Assembly: GCF_014197145.1 (NCBI RefSeq)
Contig: NZ_JACIEZ010000008.1
Span: forward strand, 1 to 64,000
From: Gellertiella hungarica
Lineage (GTDB): Bacteria > Pseudomonadota > Alphaproteobacteria > Rhizobiales > Rhizobiaceae
Direction of reading: 5' to 3'
Length of the DNA: 64,000 bases
The notes under the pieces were generated by a model. That model ran no database searches and had not been told where the DNA came from. It saw only the letters and a program-made list of their open reading frames with translations. This document shows, in pieces, positions 1 through 7,738 of the stretch. The stretch's first letter is position 1, and every line of letters begins with the position of its first letter. A program made the translations under genes and the position numbers.

Positions 1-34
1 CGCCAGCAGCGCCGCCGCCCTCGTCAGTGACCGC

Positions 35-64
35 CTTATAGAACTACCCTCCCAAAACAGTCAA
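35..64 (-). promoter_or_regulatory. Candidate strong sigma-70-type promoter firing out of the left edge
   Basis: Read on the minus strand, TTGACT (64-59) is followed after 18 bases by TATAAG (40-35), so transcription would run leftward out of the window from about position 28. The bases after it are very GC-rich with no start codon. The TATAAGGC context resembles the -10 and discriminator of rhizobial rRNA operon promoters as I remember them. That link is inference, because no rRNA sequence is inside the window. Bases 65-190 hold no gene that I can support. Confidence 0.5.
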
Positions 65-190
65 CACCATTTCGCAAAAAAACTATCACAAAATCGTAAG
101 TGGCTGAATATGAATGAGAAATTCGGACCGAGGCGAAGTTTTGGCTTTGGCTCGCCTTTTTGATGTGGCGTCCACATGTCGACGCAAGGC

Positions 191-218
191 AAAAGGGCCG
201 GCTGTTGCCAGCCGGCCC
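191..218 (-). terminator. Rho-independent terminator downstream of the 241-843 gene
   Basis: Perfect 10-bp inverted repeat GGGCCGGCTG (195-204) and CAGCCGGCCC (209-218) around a 4-base loop. On the minus strand the loop reads GCAA and the stem is followed by TTTT (194-191). It lies 22 bases past the stop codon of the leftmost CDS and ends the small stress-protein transcript. Confidence 0.85.
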
Positions 219-240
219 CTGTTCATCGATCGGACAGCCT

Positions 241-843
241 TCAGAGGCGGCCCGTCAGCCCGCCTTCCGGACGGGAAAGGCTTCCCGGCGCGGTGTCGTA
301 GGGCTGCGTCTCGTCAAAGGTGGTCCAGCCGCTTTCGCTGTATTCGCGGCGGCGGAGGTTCCAGTCGACGCGGCGGGATTCATCGAGGATGCGGGCAGCC
401 GTCGGCGCCATGGCATCTTCCACCCGCGCCGTGACCAGGGTACCTCCCCGGCGCAGGCTTTCCGCATAGACATGTGCTTCGTCTTCCGGAACGCCCGCAT
501 CGGTCAGTGCGCCGATGATGCCGCCCGCAGCACCGCCGGCGACCGCACCCGCAGCAAGGCCGGTGATGGTCGAGGCAAGCCAGCCGGCAGCCACGACCGG
601 GCCCACGCCCGGAATGGAGAGCATGCCGAGGCCGGCCAGAAGACCGCCGGCACCGCCGGCGAGAGCGCCGAGCCCGGCACCGGTCTCGGCACCGTCGACA
701 GCGCCGTCACCGTTCCGCACGTTTCCGTCTTCGTCGCGGGACACGATGCTGATCGAGTCGCGCGGGATGTTGGCATTCTCAAGGGCGCGCACGGCAGCCT
801 GGCCGTCGGCATAGGTGTCGAAAATTCCCGTTACAGTTCGCAT
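241..843 (-). CDS. General-stress-protein-17M-like glycine-rich protein
   Basis: 200 residues. The N-terminus (MRTVTGIFDTYADGQAAVRALE) is a small alpha/beta domain like those of general stress protein 17M/YflT proteins. Residues about 50-115 are a Gly/Ala-rich hydrophobic stretch with GxxxG repeats that could form a membrane hairpin or glycine-zipper. A second alpha/beta element with a charged tail follows. The ATG at 843 has an AGGA box eight bases upstream. It lies 37 bases after the 881-1204 gene on the same strand and probably shares its EcfG-type promoter; a clear terminator follows. A stress role is inferred from the domain and the promoter; no molecular function is known to me. Confidence 0.7.
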   Translation of the reverse strand: MRTVTGIFDTYADGQAAVRALENANIPRDSISIVSRDEDGNVRNGDGAVDGAETGAGLGALAGGAGGLLAGLGMLSIPGVGPVVAAGWLASTITGLAAGAVAGGAAGGIIGALTDAGVPEDEAHVYAESLRRGGTLVTARVEDAMAPTAARILDESRRVDWNLRRREYSESGWTTFDETQPYDTAPGSLSRPEGGLTGRL

Positions 844-880
844 GGGGCAATCCTTTCGGTCGTGATGTTGTCTTGGCGGC

Positions 881-1204
881 TTACTTGGTCACCACGTTGC
901 CCTGGTAATCCATCACCAGGTTGACGCTGGTCTGACCCTTCATGGCCGTGGCGTTCCAGAAGCCCTTGTCGTCGAGCTTGAGGTCCTTGACGTCGGTGTA
1001 CCCGGCTTCCTGCATCCGCTCGCGCGCCTGCTCCTCGGTGAAGCTGTTTTCACCCGGGACCGGGGCCGACGGATTGTTGGTATCGGGCGTGGCCACTGCG
1101 GGGGTTTCCGCATCGGTGCCACTGTTTGTGCCGTTCTGGGTCTGGGCCAGGGCCGACAGCGGCATGAACAGGCCAACGGCAGCGATAAGAACGTATTTCC
1201 TCAT
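881..1204 (-). CDS. Secreted PepSY-like small protein
   Basis: 107 residues from the ATG at 1204. The frame is open further upstream, but this ATG has a GAGG box and begins a clean signal peptide (MRKYVLIAAVGLFMPLSALA) that predicts export to the periplasm. A Thr/Pro/Asn-rich linker follows. The last 55 residues (FTEEQARERMQEAGY to the QGNVVTK end) look like a PepSY-type beta-alpha-beta fold, as in many small periplasmic rhizobial stress proteins. The EcfG-type promoter at 1254-1278 would give a leader of about 40 bases. The binding partner is unknown. Confidence 0.75.
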   Translation of the reverse strand: MRKYVLIAAVGLFMPLSALAQTQNGTNSGTDAETPAVATPDTNNPSAPVPGENSFTEEQARERMQEAGYTDVKDLKLDDKGFWNATAMKGQTSVNLVMDYQGNVVTK

Positions 1205-1253
1205 TATTACCTCGCTCGGATTTGATGATTGACGTTCCCTCGTCGTCCTATTC

Positions 1254-1278
1254 AACCGATACGAAGCAAAAGCGTTCC
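1254..1278 (-). promoter_or_regulatory. Predicted EcfG (general stress sigma) promoter
   Basis: The minus strand carries GGAAC (1278-1274), 16 bases, then GGTT (1257-1254), matching the alphaproteobacterial EcfG consensus GGAAC-N16/17-cGTT except for the first base of the -10. It lies 50 bases ahead of the PepSY-like gene and faces it. Together with the sites at 2730, 2793, 7975 and 8008 it marks this region as GSR-controlled. Confidence 0.65.
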
Positions 1279-1286
1279 CTATTTTG

Positions 1287-1760
1287 TCACGCAATCTTGG
1301 CGGAGCGGACCTTTTCCTCGAGGTGCTCCTCGATATCCTGGCGCACCTCCGCCGATTTGCCTTCCTCAGCTGCCTTGAGCTTGGCGTCGAGCAGAGCTCT
1401 CAGACGTAGAAGCTCTGCCTCGCCCAGCGCCTCCGCCCCGATGAAGCAGTTCTCCGCCCGCGCATTGGTGAGGATCAGCTCGTCCAGCTTCACCTGCAGG
1501 GCCTTGGCGTCGCGGTTCTGGGAATTCTGCAACACAAAGATCATCAGGAAGGTGATGATGGTCGTGGCGGTATTCACCACCAGCTGCCAGCTTTCGGAAT
1601 AGTCGAGAAAGGGACCGAGGGCCGCCCAGATGCAGATGCCGCCGACGGCGAGCACGAAGGTGACGGGCTTGCCCGCCCATTCGGACACGGCATTGGAGAA
1701 GAGGGCGAAATAATCCGTCTTCGGCTTTTCGGTTTCCTGGGAAGCATCCATGGGGGTCAT
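1287..1760 (-). CDS. Low-affinity iron permease family small membrane protein
   Basis: 157 residues from the ATG at 1760, preceded by GGAG. Two hydrophobic segments (about residues 32-52, VTFVLAVGGICIWAALG, and 62-80, VVNTATTIITFLMIFVLQ) are followed by NSQNRDAKALQVKLDEL and a long charged, probably coiled-coil, C-terminus. This is the signature of the bacterial low-affinity iron permease family (PF04120). The ATG overlaps the stop of the glycosylase gene (ATGA), so the two are translationally coupled. With only two membrane spans it is unlikely to be a classical permease alone, and iron transport is a family name more than a demonstrated role. Confidence 0.75.
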   Translation of the reverse strand: MTPMDASQETEKPKTDYFALFSNAVSEWAGKPVTFVLAVGGICIWAALGPFLDYSESWQLVVNTATTIITFLMIFVLQNSQNRDAKALQVKLDELILTNARAENCFIGAEALGEAELLRLRALLDAKLKAAEEGKSAEVRQDIEEHLEEKVRSAKIA

Positions 1761-2404
1761 CGGGATTCTCCTTCCTGTTGACGGGGCATGAGGGGACGTT
1801 TGCCAGCGACAACCGTCGCGTCCGGGGGAAAGGGCTTGCTGAGAAACCGCGAGCGGTGCCTGCCGAAGCGCCACGGCCTGTCGACGGCGCGGCTGATCCC
1901 GATGCGCAAGCCGGTCACCACGGTGCTCGCCTCCTGCGGCGGCAGAAGGGCGAAAGGCTCCTCGAGAAGGCTGGCTCCATTGAGGCCGAGCCCCACGCCC
2001 AGCGCCTGGGCAAGTCGGCCGGGGCCGCTGCACAGCAGCCGCGCATCCTCGAGGGCCCGGCGTTCGGCCATCTCCTTCAGGCCGGAGACCGGCTCCAGCG
2101 CCCGGATCAGCACGGCGCCCGCATCGCGGCACACGAAATTGAGACAGCGATGCAGCCCGTAGATCCTGTAGACATAGGCGGTTGCCGGCGGACCGAACAT
2201 CGCGGCATTGGCCGTCCTGGGGCCGCGAAAGCTGTGGGACGCCTCGTCGTCGCGCGTGTAGGCCTCCGTTTCGACGATCACGCCGCCGATACCGGCAATC
2301 CTGAAATCCCATCCGATGAGATCCTGCGCCACCGCGGGCGCGGGCCGATCGAAAAAAGCGCGGGAGATCGGCAAAGTCCGGCTCTCAGGCCCCGGCCCGG
2401 TCAC
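1757..2404 (-). CDS. mpg: DNA-3-methyladenine glycosylase (AAG/MPG family)
   Basis: 215 residues. It excises alkylated purines to start base-excision repair. Family motifs include FFDRPAPAVAQDLIGW, the catalytic region VETEAYTRDDEASHSFRG and AYVYRIYGLHRCLNFVC. A GTG at 2404 with GAGG five bases upstream avoids overlap with the BON gene ending at 2412; an ATG at 2440 would add 12 residues with a 29-base overlap. It is the middle cistron of BON, glycosylase, iron-permease-like, and the upstream EcfG promoter suggests DNA repair is induced with the general stress response. Confidence 0.85.
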   Translation of the reverse strand: MTGPGPESRTLPISRAFFDRPAPAVAQDLIGWDFRIAGIGGVIVETEAYTRDDEASHSFRGPRTANAAMFGPPATAYVYRIYGLHRCLNFVCRDAGAVLIRALEPVSGLKEMAERRALEDARLLCSGPGRLAQALGVGLGLNGASLLEEPFALLPPQEASTVVTGLRIGISRAVDRPWRFGRHRSRFLSKPFPPDATVVAGKRPLMPRQQEGESR

Positions 2405-2411
2405 GCGTGCC

Positions 2412-2690
2412 TCAGGCAATGGCAAGCCGGTTGTCGACATCGACGCCCTCGAAGGCCTCGCGCAGGGCAAATTCCGCCCGCTCGGCTTCTGCAGCCGAAT
2501 TCACGAAACCGCTCAGCACGAAGCGGCCATCGGCGACTACCAAGGACACCTGGGTCACGTCGAGCTCGGCGAGGCTGGCAAGAAAATCCGCGCCCTCGGC
2601 CTCGAGGGCGGCCGCATCGCTCGTTGCACGGGGCAAGACGCCTTCGTCTTCCGGCTCGGACTGATGAAATCTGCGTTCCTTGAAAATCAT
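2412..2690 (-). CDS. BON-domain-like small protein
   Basis: 92 residues. The C-terminal half (VTQVSLVVADGRFVLSGFV, then AEAERAEFALREAFEGVDV) has the beta-alpha-beta layout of a BON domain, in which VSLVVADGRFVLSGFV corresponds to the usual V-x-G-x-V-x-L-x-G-x-V core. There is no signal peptide, so it is probably cytoplasmic. It is the first cistron of the stress operon and lies directly behind a consensus EcfG promoter. BON proteins usually bind membranes or ligands; the precise role here is unknown. Confidence 0.65.
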   Translation of the reverse strand: MIFKERRFHQSEPEDEGVLPRATSDAAALEAEGADFLASLAELDVTQVSLVVADGRFVLSGFVNSAAEAERAEFALREAFEGVDVDNRLAIA

Positions 2691-2729
2691 GATCTTCTTT
2701 CCTCGCCGTCGGCATCCGGTCTCGTCTAG

Positions 2730-2754
2730 AACGCCGGCGATACTGCCCGGTTCC
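2730..2754 (-). promoter_or_regulatory. EcfG promoter for the BON-glycosylase-iron permease operon
   Basis: Minus-strand GGAAC (2754-2750), 16-base spacer, CGTT (2733-2730): a perfect match to the EcfG consensus. It lies 40 bases ahead of the BON-domain gene. A second perfect site faces the other way at 2793-2817. Confidence 0.85.
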
Positions 2755-2792
2755 TTTATTGCCTCGAGCCGGGAGATTTTTTGCCGAAGGTT

Positions 2793-2817
2793 GGAACCCG
2801 CGCCGCTTCCGGGCGTT
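2793..2817 (+). promoter_or_regulatory. EcfG promoter for the FAD oxidoreductase and hybrid kinase
   Basis: Plus-strand GGAAC (2793-2797), 16-base spacer, CGTT (2814-2817): a perfect consensus, 53 bases ahead of the oxidoreductase ATG. Paired with 2730-2754 it forms a divergent stress-promoter region. Confidence 0.85.
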
Positions 2818-2870
2818 CAGCGCAAAGCGGCCATTGCATCCATGCCGCGCCCTGAGGGAGGCAGCACGAC

Positions 2871-4145
2871 ATGAGAGGACCGTTGAACCGGACAGACACG
2901 GGCGGGCGCTCCCATGCGCTCGCACTCGGTGCGACCTATCCATACTGGACCGCCCTGCCCTATCGGGAGCTTCCCGTCGCCCAGCGGCCGGCGTCGCGAT
3001 CCTATGACGTGGTCATCGTGGGCGCCGGACTGACGGGCGCTCTGGCCGCGGAAGCCCTGAGCGACGGGCGCCGCAGCGTTCTGGTCGTCGATCGCCGGAT
3101 GCCGCTGGCCGGCAGCACCTCCGCCAGCGCGGCCCTCATCCTTTCGGAACTCGATGCGCCCCTGACCGCGCTGTCCGCCTCGATCGGGCAGGAGCGGGCG
3201 GAGCGTCTCTGGCACCGGTCCGCGACGGCGGTGGAAAAGCTGCTGTCGCTGATCGCACGGCTGGGCATCGACTGTGGCCTTTCCACCCGCAAGAGCCTCT
3301 ACCTTGCCGGAGACCGGATGGATGCCGAGGCCATGGCGGCGGAAGCGCGCGCCCGCAACCTCACCGGCCTGCGCAGCCAGTTCATTCCGCGCGACGCCCT
3401 GATGGCGCAGTACGGCATCGACCGTCCTGCCGCCCTGCTGTCGTCGATGGCGGCGGCCCTCAATCCCGTGCAGCTGACGGCCGGGCTCCTGGCAGCCGTG
3501 GCCCGCCGCGGTGGCGAGATCGTCGCCAATACCGAGGTGCTCGATGCCCGCCAGAGCGGCGGAAGGATCCACCTTCTCACCTCCGACGGCGATTTCCTCA
3601 GCGCGGGGCATGTCATCTTCTGCACCGGCTATGACATACCCGATGGCCTTCAGCCGCACGAAAGCCAGATAATGTCGACCTGGGCGATCGCGAGCGAGGC
3701 GGGCTGCGCCCGGCCCCGGTGGCTCGATGCCACCCTCCTCCGCGAGGCATCGGCGCACGGGCTGCACATCCGCACCACGCCGGACGGCCGGATACTGGCC
3801 AGGGGCGAGGAAGAACCCGATCCGTTCGCCTATCACGCCCCCGACAAGCTGGCGGAAAAGACGGCGCGTCTGGCGGATCGCGTCTCGACGCTGATCGGCA
3901 TGGACATCGGCAAACCGGAACATGCCTGGAGCGGCGCCTTCGGCACGACGCCCCTCGGGCTTCCCGTGATCGGGGAAATCCCCGGGCTTCCGCAGGCCTG
4001 GGCCATTCTCGGCTATGGCAGCAATGGCATGACCTTCAGCCAGATCGCCGCAGACATCGTGCTTGCCGCCATTCACGGCCGGGACGACCCCGACGCGATG
4101 CTCTTCTCCTATCCCGAGGGCTCTCTCAACCGAATGCCCGCCTGA
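2871..4145 (+). CDS. FAD-dependent oxidoreductase (DAO family)
   Basis: 424 residues. After a roughly 45-residue N-terminal extension (TYPYWTALPYRELP), the Rossmann FAD motif VVIVGAGLTGALAAEAL and the following acidic strand end LVVDRR mark a glycine-oxidase/D-amino-acid-oxidase-type flavoprotein. A C-terminal GYGSNGMTFSQIAADI closes the FAD site. The ATG has GAGG nine bases upstream. It is driven by a perfect EcfG promoter and followed after 41 bases by the hybrid kinase, so they are probably co-transcribed. The substrate is unknown; an oxidative or osmotic stress role is inferred from the promoter only. Confidence 0.8.
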   Translation: MRGPLNRTDTGGRSHALALGATYPYWTALPYRELPVAQRPASRSYDVVIVGAGLTGALAAEALSDGRRSVLVVDRRMPLAGSTSASAALILSELDAPLTALSASIGQERAERLWHRSATAVEKLLSLIARLGIDCGLSTRKSLYLAGDRMDAEAMAAEARARNLTGLRSQFIPRDALMAQYGIDRPAALLSSMAAALNPVQLTAGLLAAVARRGGEIVANTEVLDARQSGGRIHLLTSDGDFLSAGHVIFCTGYDIPDGLQPHESQIMSTWAIASEAGCARPRWLDATLLREASAHGLHIRTTPDGRILARGEEEPDPFAYHAPDKLAEKTARLADRVSTLIGMDIGKPEHAWSGAFGTTPLGLPVIGEIPGLPQAWAILGYGSNGMTFSQIAADIVLAAIHGRDDPDAMLFSYPEGSLNRMPA

Positions 4146-4186
4146 TCCTCCCATATCCACGCATGGACACGAAGGAAGAATGCCTG

Positions 4187-7102
4187 ATGAGCCTCGCCGC
4201 AGATCCGCCCGCTGATGCAAGGCCATCCCCATCCGACGCCAGTGACGACGGTACCGTTCCCTTCCAGTGGTCGGACACACCGCTCGGACCCGTTTCGGCC
4301 TGGCCGGCATCGCTGCGCGCCACGGTCAATCTCGTGGTGGATGCCGCGGTCCCCATGATCATCCTGTGGGGCCCGAGAGGCATCGCGCTCTACAACGACG
4401 CCTTTGCCCCGCTCGCCGGGGACCTGCATCCCGATCTCTTTGCCAAGCCCATCGGCGCCTTCAACCATCCGCTTTGCAGCCTGCACGCCCGCGCCCTGGA
4501 CGCGGTGTTGAAGGGCGAATGCGTCTCGATGCGCGATCAGGCGCTCACCATCCGCCAGAACGACCGGCCCGAAGATATCTGGGTCACCCTCGACTACAGC
4601 CCCTTGCGGGACGAGGACGGCTCCATCGCGGGCGCTCTCTGCATCATGAAGAACACCACGGAGCGCAAGCGCGCCGAGCAGGAGATCCGGGAGAACGAAA
4701 GCCGCTGGAAAGCGCTTTTCGAACAGATGAAGGAAGGCTTCTTCATCGGCGAGGCTGTCCGGTCGACTGAGGGCGAGATCGAGGATTTCCGCCTGCTGGA
4801 GTTCAACACCGCCCTGCAGCAGCAGTTCAGCCTGCCCCCGGATCGGCCATCCGGCCGGTCGCTGCGGGATGTCGTGCCGCATATGGAAGGGCCGGTGCTG
4901 GAGGCGCTGCGGCGCACCCTGTCGAGCGGGGAGCCGACGGAATTCGAGCTGAGCCTGAACGGCCCGCCCCTGCGCTGGTACGAGGCGCGGGCGCAGAAGG
5001 TGTCACAGGAAAGGCTCGGCGTGCTGTTGCTGGACGTGACCTCGCGCAAGCAGGCGGAGCTGACAATCACCGAAAGCGAGGCGAAATTCCGGCTTCTGGC
5101 GCAGTCCATGCCCAACCATGTCTGGACCGCCCGTGCGAACGGGCATCTGGACTGGTTCAACGAGCGGGTCTACGACTTCGGCGGCCTGGCGCGCGGCACG
5201 CTGGACGGGGAAAACTGGATCCGCATGGTTCATCCGGAGGATCTGCCGCGGATCAGCGAGGCATGGCAGGCCGCGGTCGCCAACGGCCACCTCTACAACA
5301 AGGCGGAGCTTCGGCTTCGCCGCCGCGACGGCGTTTACCACTGGCACATCGTGCGCGCGGTTCCGGTCCGCAACAAAGCCGGGGACATCAAGCGCTGGAT
5401 CGGGACAAACACCGATATCGACGATCAGAAGAGCGCAGAGACAGCCCTGGCAGAACTTGCGGCAACCCTCGAGCAGCGCGTGGAAACCCGCACCGCCGAG
5501 CTTCTGAAAACCCAGGATGCCCTGCGCCAGAGCCAGAAGATGGAGGCAATCGGCAACCTGACGGGCGGGATCGCCCATGACTTCAACAACCTGCTGCAGG
5601 TCATCAGCGGCAACCTCCACCTGATCGCCAAGGACATGACGGGCAACCCCGTTCTCGAGGCGCGGCTGCAGAACGCGATCAAGGGCGTGACCCGCGGCGC
5701 CAAGCTCGCCTCGCAGCTGCTGGCCTTCGGGCGGCGCCAGCCGCTGACGCCCAAGGTTCTGAATATCGGCCGCCTGATCCGCAACATGGACGACATTCTC
5801 CACCGGGCTCTGGGAGAAGCCATCACGGTGGAAACGCTGGTCGACGACCATCTCTGGAACACGGAGGTGGACCCCGGGAACATGGAAAATGCCATCCTCA
5901 ACCTGGCCATCAACGCCCGCGACGCGATGGACAACAGCGGTCATGTGGTGATCGAGGCCCGCAACGTCATCATCGATACCTACACGATGCGCGGCAACAT
6001 GGAGCTGACAGCCGGCCAGTATGTGATGGTGGCCGTCCGCGACAGCGGCTGCGGCATGAGCGAGGCGGTGATGGAAAAGGTGTTCGAGCCCTTCTTCACC
6101 ACCAAGCCGGAAGGCAAGGGAACGGGCCTCGGGCTTTCCATGGTCTATGGCTTCGTGAAGCAATCGGGCGGCCACGTCATGATCGAAAGCGAGGAAGGAC
6201 GCGGAACGACGATCCGCCTCTACCTGCCCCGCTCGGCAGCGGGAGAGGAATCCGAGCTCGCCAGCGAGGAAGAGGGGCTGCCGGTCAGCGGCGGTTGCGA
6301 GACCATCCTGGTGGCGGAAGACGACGAGGCCGTGCGCGAAACGGTGGTGGCGATCCTGGCCGATCTCGGCTACCGGGTGTTGCGCGCCCGTGACGGTGCG
6401 ACCGCATTGACCGTGCTTGAAAGCGGCGCCCCCATTGACCTTCTCTTCACCGACATGATCATGCCGGGTGCCATGAAGATTGCGGATCTGGTGCATCTGG
6501 CCCGCCAGCAGCGCCCGCGGATCGGCATTCTTCTGACATCGGGTTATGCGGGGGCAGGAGAACCGGAATTGCAGGACAGCGGCATCGAACTGTTGCAGAA
6601 GCCCTATTCGCGCGAGGCACTGGCGATCAAGGTGCGCCGGGCCCTCGATGGCGCCCGCGCGGGCGAACCCGGCCTTCCGCAAAGATCGCAGGCACCGTCG
6701 GCGCCAGCCGCGAGCGAGACGCCGGACGATCAGCGGCAGGCGCGCCCCGATGGAAAGCGCGTGGTGCTTCTGTGCGAGGACGATTACCTCATCCGCCTGA
6801 CGACGGCGGAAATCCTGGAGGAGGAGAATTACGCCGTGCTGGAGGCCGGAAGCGGGGCGGAAGCCCTGGCGGCGCTCGAAACCACGGAGGTGGATGTGCT
6901 GGTGACGGATTTCGGCCTGCCCGACATGACGGGGGTCGACCTTCTGCACCGGGTGCGGGACCTGCGTCCCGGCCTGCCCGTCCTTCTGGCCACCGGCCAT
7001 GTGGATGTGGGCGAACTTCCCGAAGGGCCGACGGAGCAGCTGACGAAGCCTTTTGCGGATACGGACCTGACCGCAGCGCTCGGGCGTCTTCTGAAAGCCT
7101 GA
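4187..7102 (+). CDS. Hybrid sensor histidine kinase with multiple PAS and two receiver domains
   Basis: 971 residues from the ATG at 4187; a GGAAGA box favours it over the ATG at 4163. Order: an N-terminal PAS-like domain (about 25-160), a second (about 170-290), a third PAS/PAC (about 295-425), a coiled linker, HisKA with His464 in GGIAHDFNNLLQ, a HATPase (N box NLAINARDAMD, G1 DSGCGMS, G2 GKGTGLGLSMVYGF), then two receivers with phospho-Asp756 (FTDMIMPG) and Asp908 (VTDFGLPD). There are no membrane spans, so it is a cytoplasmic sensor. Both receivers keep their Asp and C-terminal Lys. It lies behind an EcfG-driven oxidoreductase gene, so its amount may rise in stress. No output regulator is adjacent, and its target is unknown. 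Confidence 0.88.
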   Translation: MSLAADPPADARPSPSDASDDGTVPFQWSDTPLGPVSAWPASLRATVNLVVDAAVPMIILWGPRGIALYNDAFAPLAGDLHPDLFAKPIGAFNHPLCSLHARALDAVLKGECVSMRDQALTIRQNDRPEDIWVTLDYSPLRDEDGSIAGALCIMKNTTERKRAEQEIRENESRWKALFEQMKEGFFIGEAVRSTEGEIEDFRLLEFNTALQQQFSLPPDRPSGRSLRDVVPHMEGPVLEALRRTLSSGEPTEFELSLNGPPLRWYEARAQKVSQERLGVLLLDVTSRKQAELTITESEAKFRLLAQSMPNHVWTARANGHLDWFNERVYDFGGLARGTLDGENWIRMVHPEDLPRISEAWQAAVANGHLYNKAELRLRRRDGVYHWHIVRAVPVRNKAGDIKRWIGTNTDIDDQKSAETALAELAATLEQRVETRTAELLKTQDALRQSQKMEAIGNLTGGIAHDFNNLLQVISGNLHLIAKDMTGNPVLEARLQNAIKGVTRGAKLASQLLAFGRRQPLTPKVLNIGRLIRNMDDILHRALGEAITVETLVDDHLWNTEVDPGNMENAILNLAINARDAMDNSGHVVIEARNVIIDTYTMRGNMELTAGQYVMVAVRDSGCGMSEAVMEKVFEPFFTTKPEGKGTGLGLSMVYGFVKQSGGHVMIESEEGRGTTIRLYLPRSAAGEESELASEEEGLPVSGGCETILVAEDDEAVRETVVAILADLGYRVLRARDGATALTVLESGAPIDLLFTDMIMPGAMKIADLVHLARQQRPRIGILLTSGYAGAGEPELQDSGIELLQKPYSREALAIKVRRALDGARAGEPGLPQRSQAPSAPAASETPDDQRQARPDGKRVVLLCEDDYLIRLTTAEILEEENYAVLEAGSGAEALAALETTEVDVLVTDFGLPDMTGVDLLHRVRDLRPGLPVLLATGHVDVGELPEGPTEQLTKPFADTDLTAALGRLLKA

Positions 7103-7152
7103 AATATCGAAGGCCCGGGCGGTTCCGGGGGCGCGGCGCCCGCCTCCCCCGC

Positions 7153-7173
7153 CGCCGCTCCCTCAGAGCGGCG
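7153..7173. terminator. Stem-loop at the hybrid kinase / ecfG convergence
   Basis: CGCCGCT (7153-7159) pairs with AGCGGCG (7167-7173) around a 7-base loop that contains the ecfG stop codon. A second GC-rich hairpin lies just to the left (GGGCG, CGG, CGCCC near 7129-7141). No clear U-run follows on either strand, so termination activity is tentative. Confidence 0.35.
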
Positions 7174-7738
7174 AATTGGTGACGGGACGGGACGTGACCG
7201 CGGTCGAGGCGGCGTCGGGGCCATAGTCGCTCTCGCCTGAAACCCCGAGGATCTCCTGCAGGCGCTGACGCGCGCGGCTCACGCGGCTCTTGATCGTGCC
7301 GACGGCACAAGTGCAGATCTCGGCGGCTTCCTCGTAGGAAAAGCCGGATGCACCGACCAGAATGATCGCCTCGCGCTGGTCCGGAGGAAGGGTGTTCAGC
7401 GCCATGCGGAAATCCTGGAGATCCAGCGCACCGTGCTGGGCCGGATGCACCGAAAGCCGTTCTGTCAGGATGCCATCGCTGTCCTGCACCTCGCGTCCGT
7501 TCTTCCGCATCTGGCTGTAGAAGCTGTTCAGCAGGATCTTGATCAGCCAGGCCTTGATGTTCGTACCGATCTCGAAGCTGTCCTGTTTGGCCCAGGCCTT
7601 CATGATCGTGTCCTGCACCAGGTCGTCGGCGCGGTCGTGGCGCCCCACCAGCGACACCGCGAAGGCACGCAGGTTGGGAAGCGCGGCCAGAAGCTCGCGT
7701 TTGAAACGGCGCTTGTCGGATTCAACTGTATCGTTCAT
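7163..7738 (-). CDS. ecfG: EcfG-type general stress response sigma factor
   Basis: 191 residues. Sigma region 2 (LPNLRAFAVSLVGRHDRADDLVQDTIMKAW and the KAWLIKILLNSFYSQMRK segment) and region 4 (ALNTLPPDQREAIILVG, YEEAAEICTCAVGTIKSRVSRARQRL) are complete. The Asp/Ser-containing C-terminal tail is typical of rhizobial EcfG/RpoE2. It directs RNA polymerase to GGAAC-N16-CGTT promoters, several of which lie in this window. It is translationally coupled to nepR (ATGA overlap at 7735-7738) and is held inactive by NepR until PhyR is phosphorylated. Confidence 0.95.
   Translation of the reverse strand: MNDTVESDKRRFKRELLAALPNLRAFAVSLVGRHDRADDLVQDTIMKAWAKQDSFEIGTNIKAWLIKILLNSFYSQMRKNGREVQDSDGILTERLSVHPAQHGALDLQDFRMALNTLPPDQREAIILVGASGFSYEEAAEICTCAVGTIKSRVSRARQRLQEILGVSGESDYGPDAASTAVTSRPVTNSPL

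Noticed and set aside
131-161. AGGCGA/TCGCCT repeat followed by a T-run on the plus strand
   Set aside because: The stem is only 6 bp with a 15-base loop and no plus-strand gene lies upstream; too weak to call a terminator.
1213-1238. Second GGAAC (1238-1234, minus strand) as an EcfG promoter
   Set aside because: No CGTT-like -10 at 16 or 17 bases; the site at 1254-1278 is better.
1287-2312. Apparent 341-residue protein ending in the iron-permease domain
   Set aside because: The first half reads through the glycosylase gene in another frame; the ATG at 1760 with GGAG is the supported start.
5003-7000. Long open frame antisense to the hybrid kinase
   Set aside because: It is the complement of a well-supported kinase, has no domain pattern and a His/Gly/Arg-rich composition typical of shadows in GC-rich DNA.
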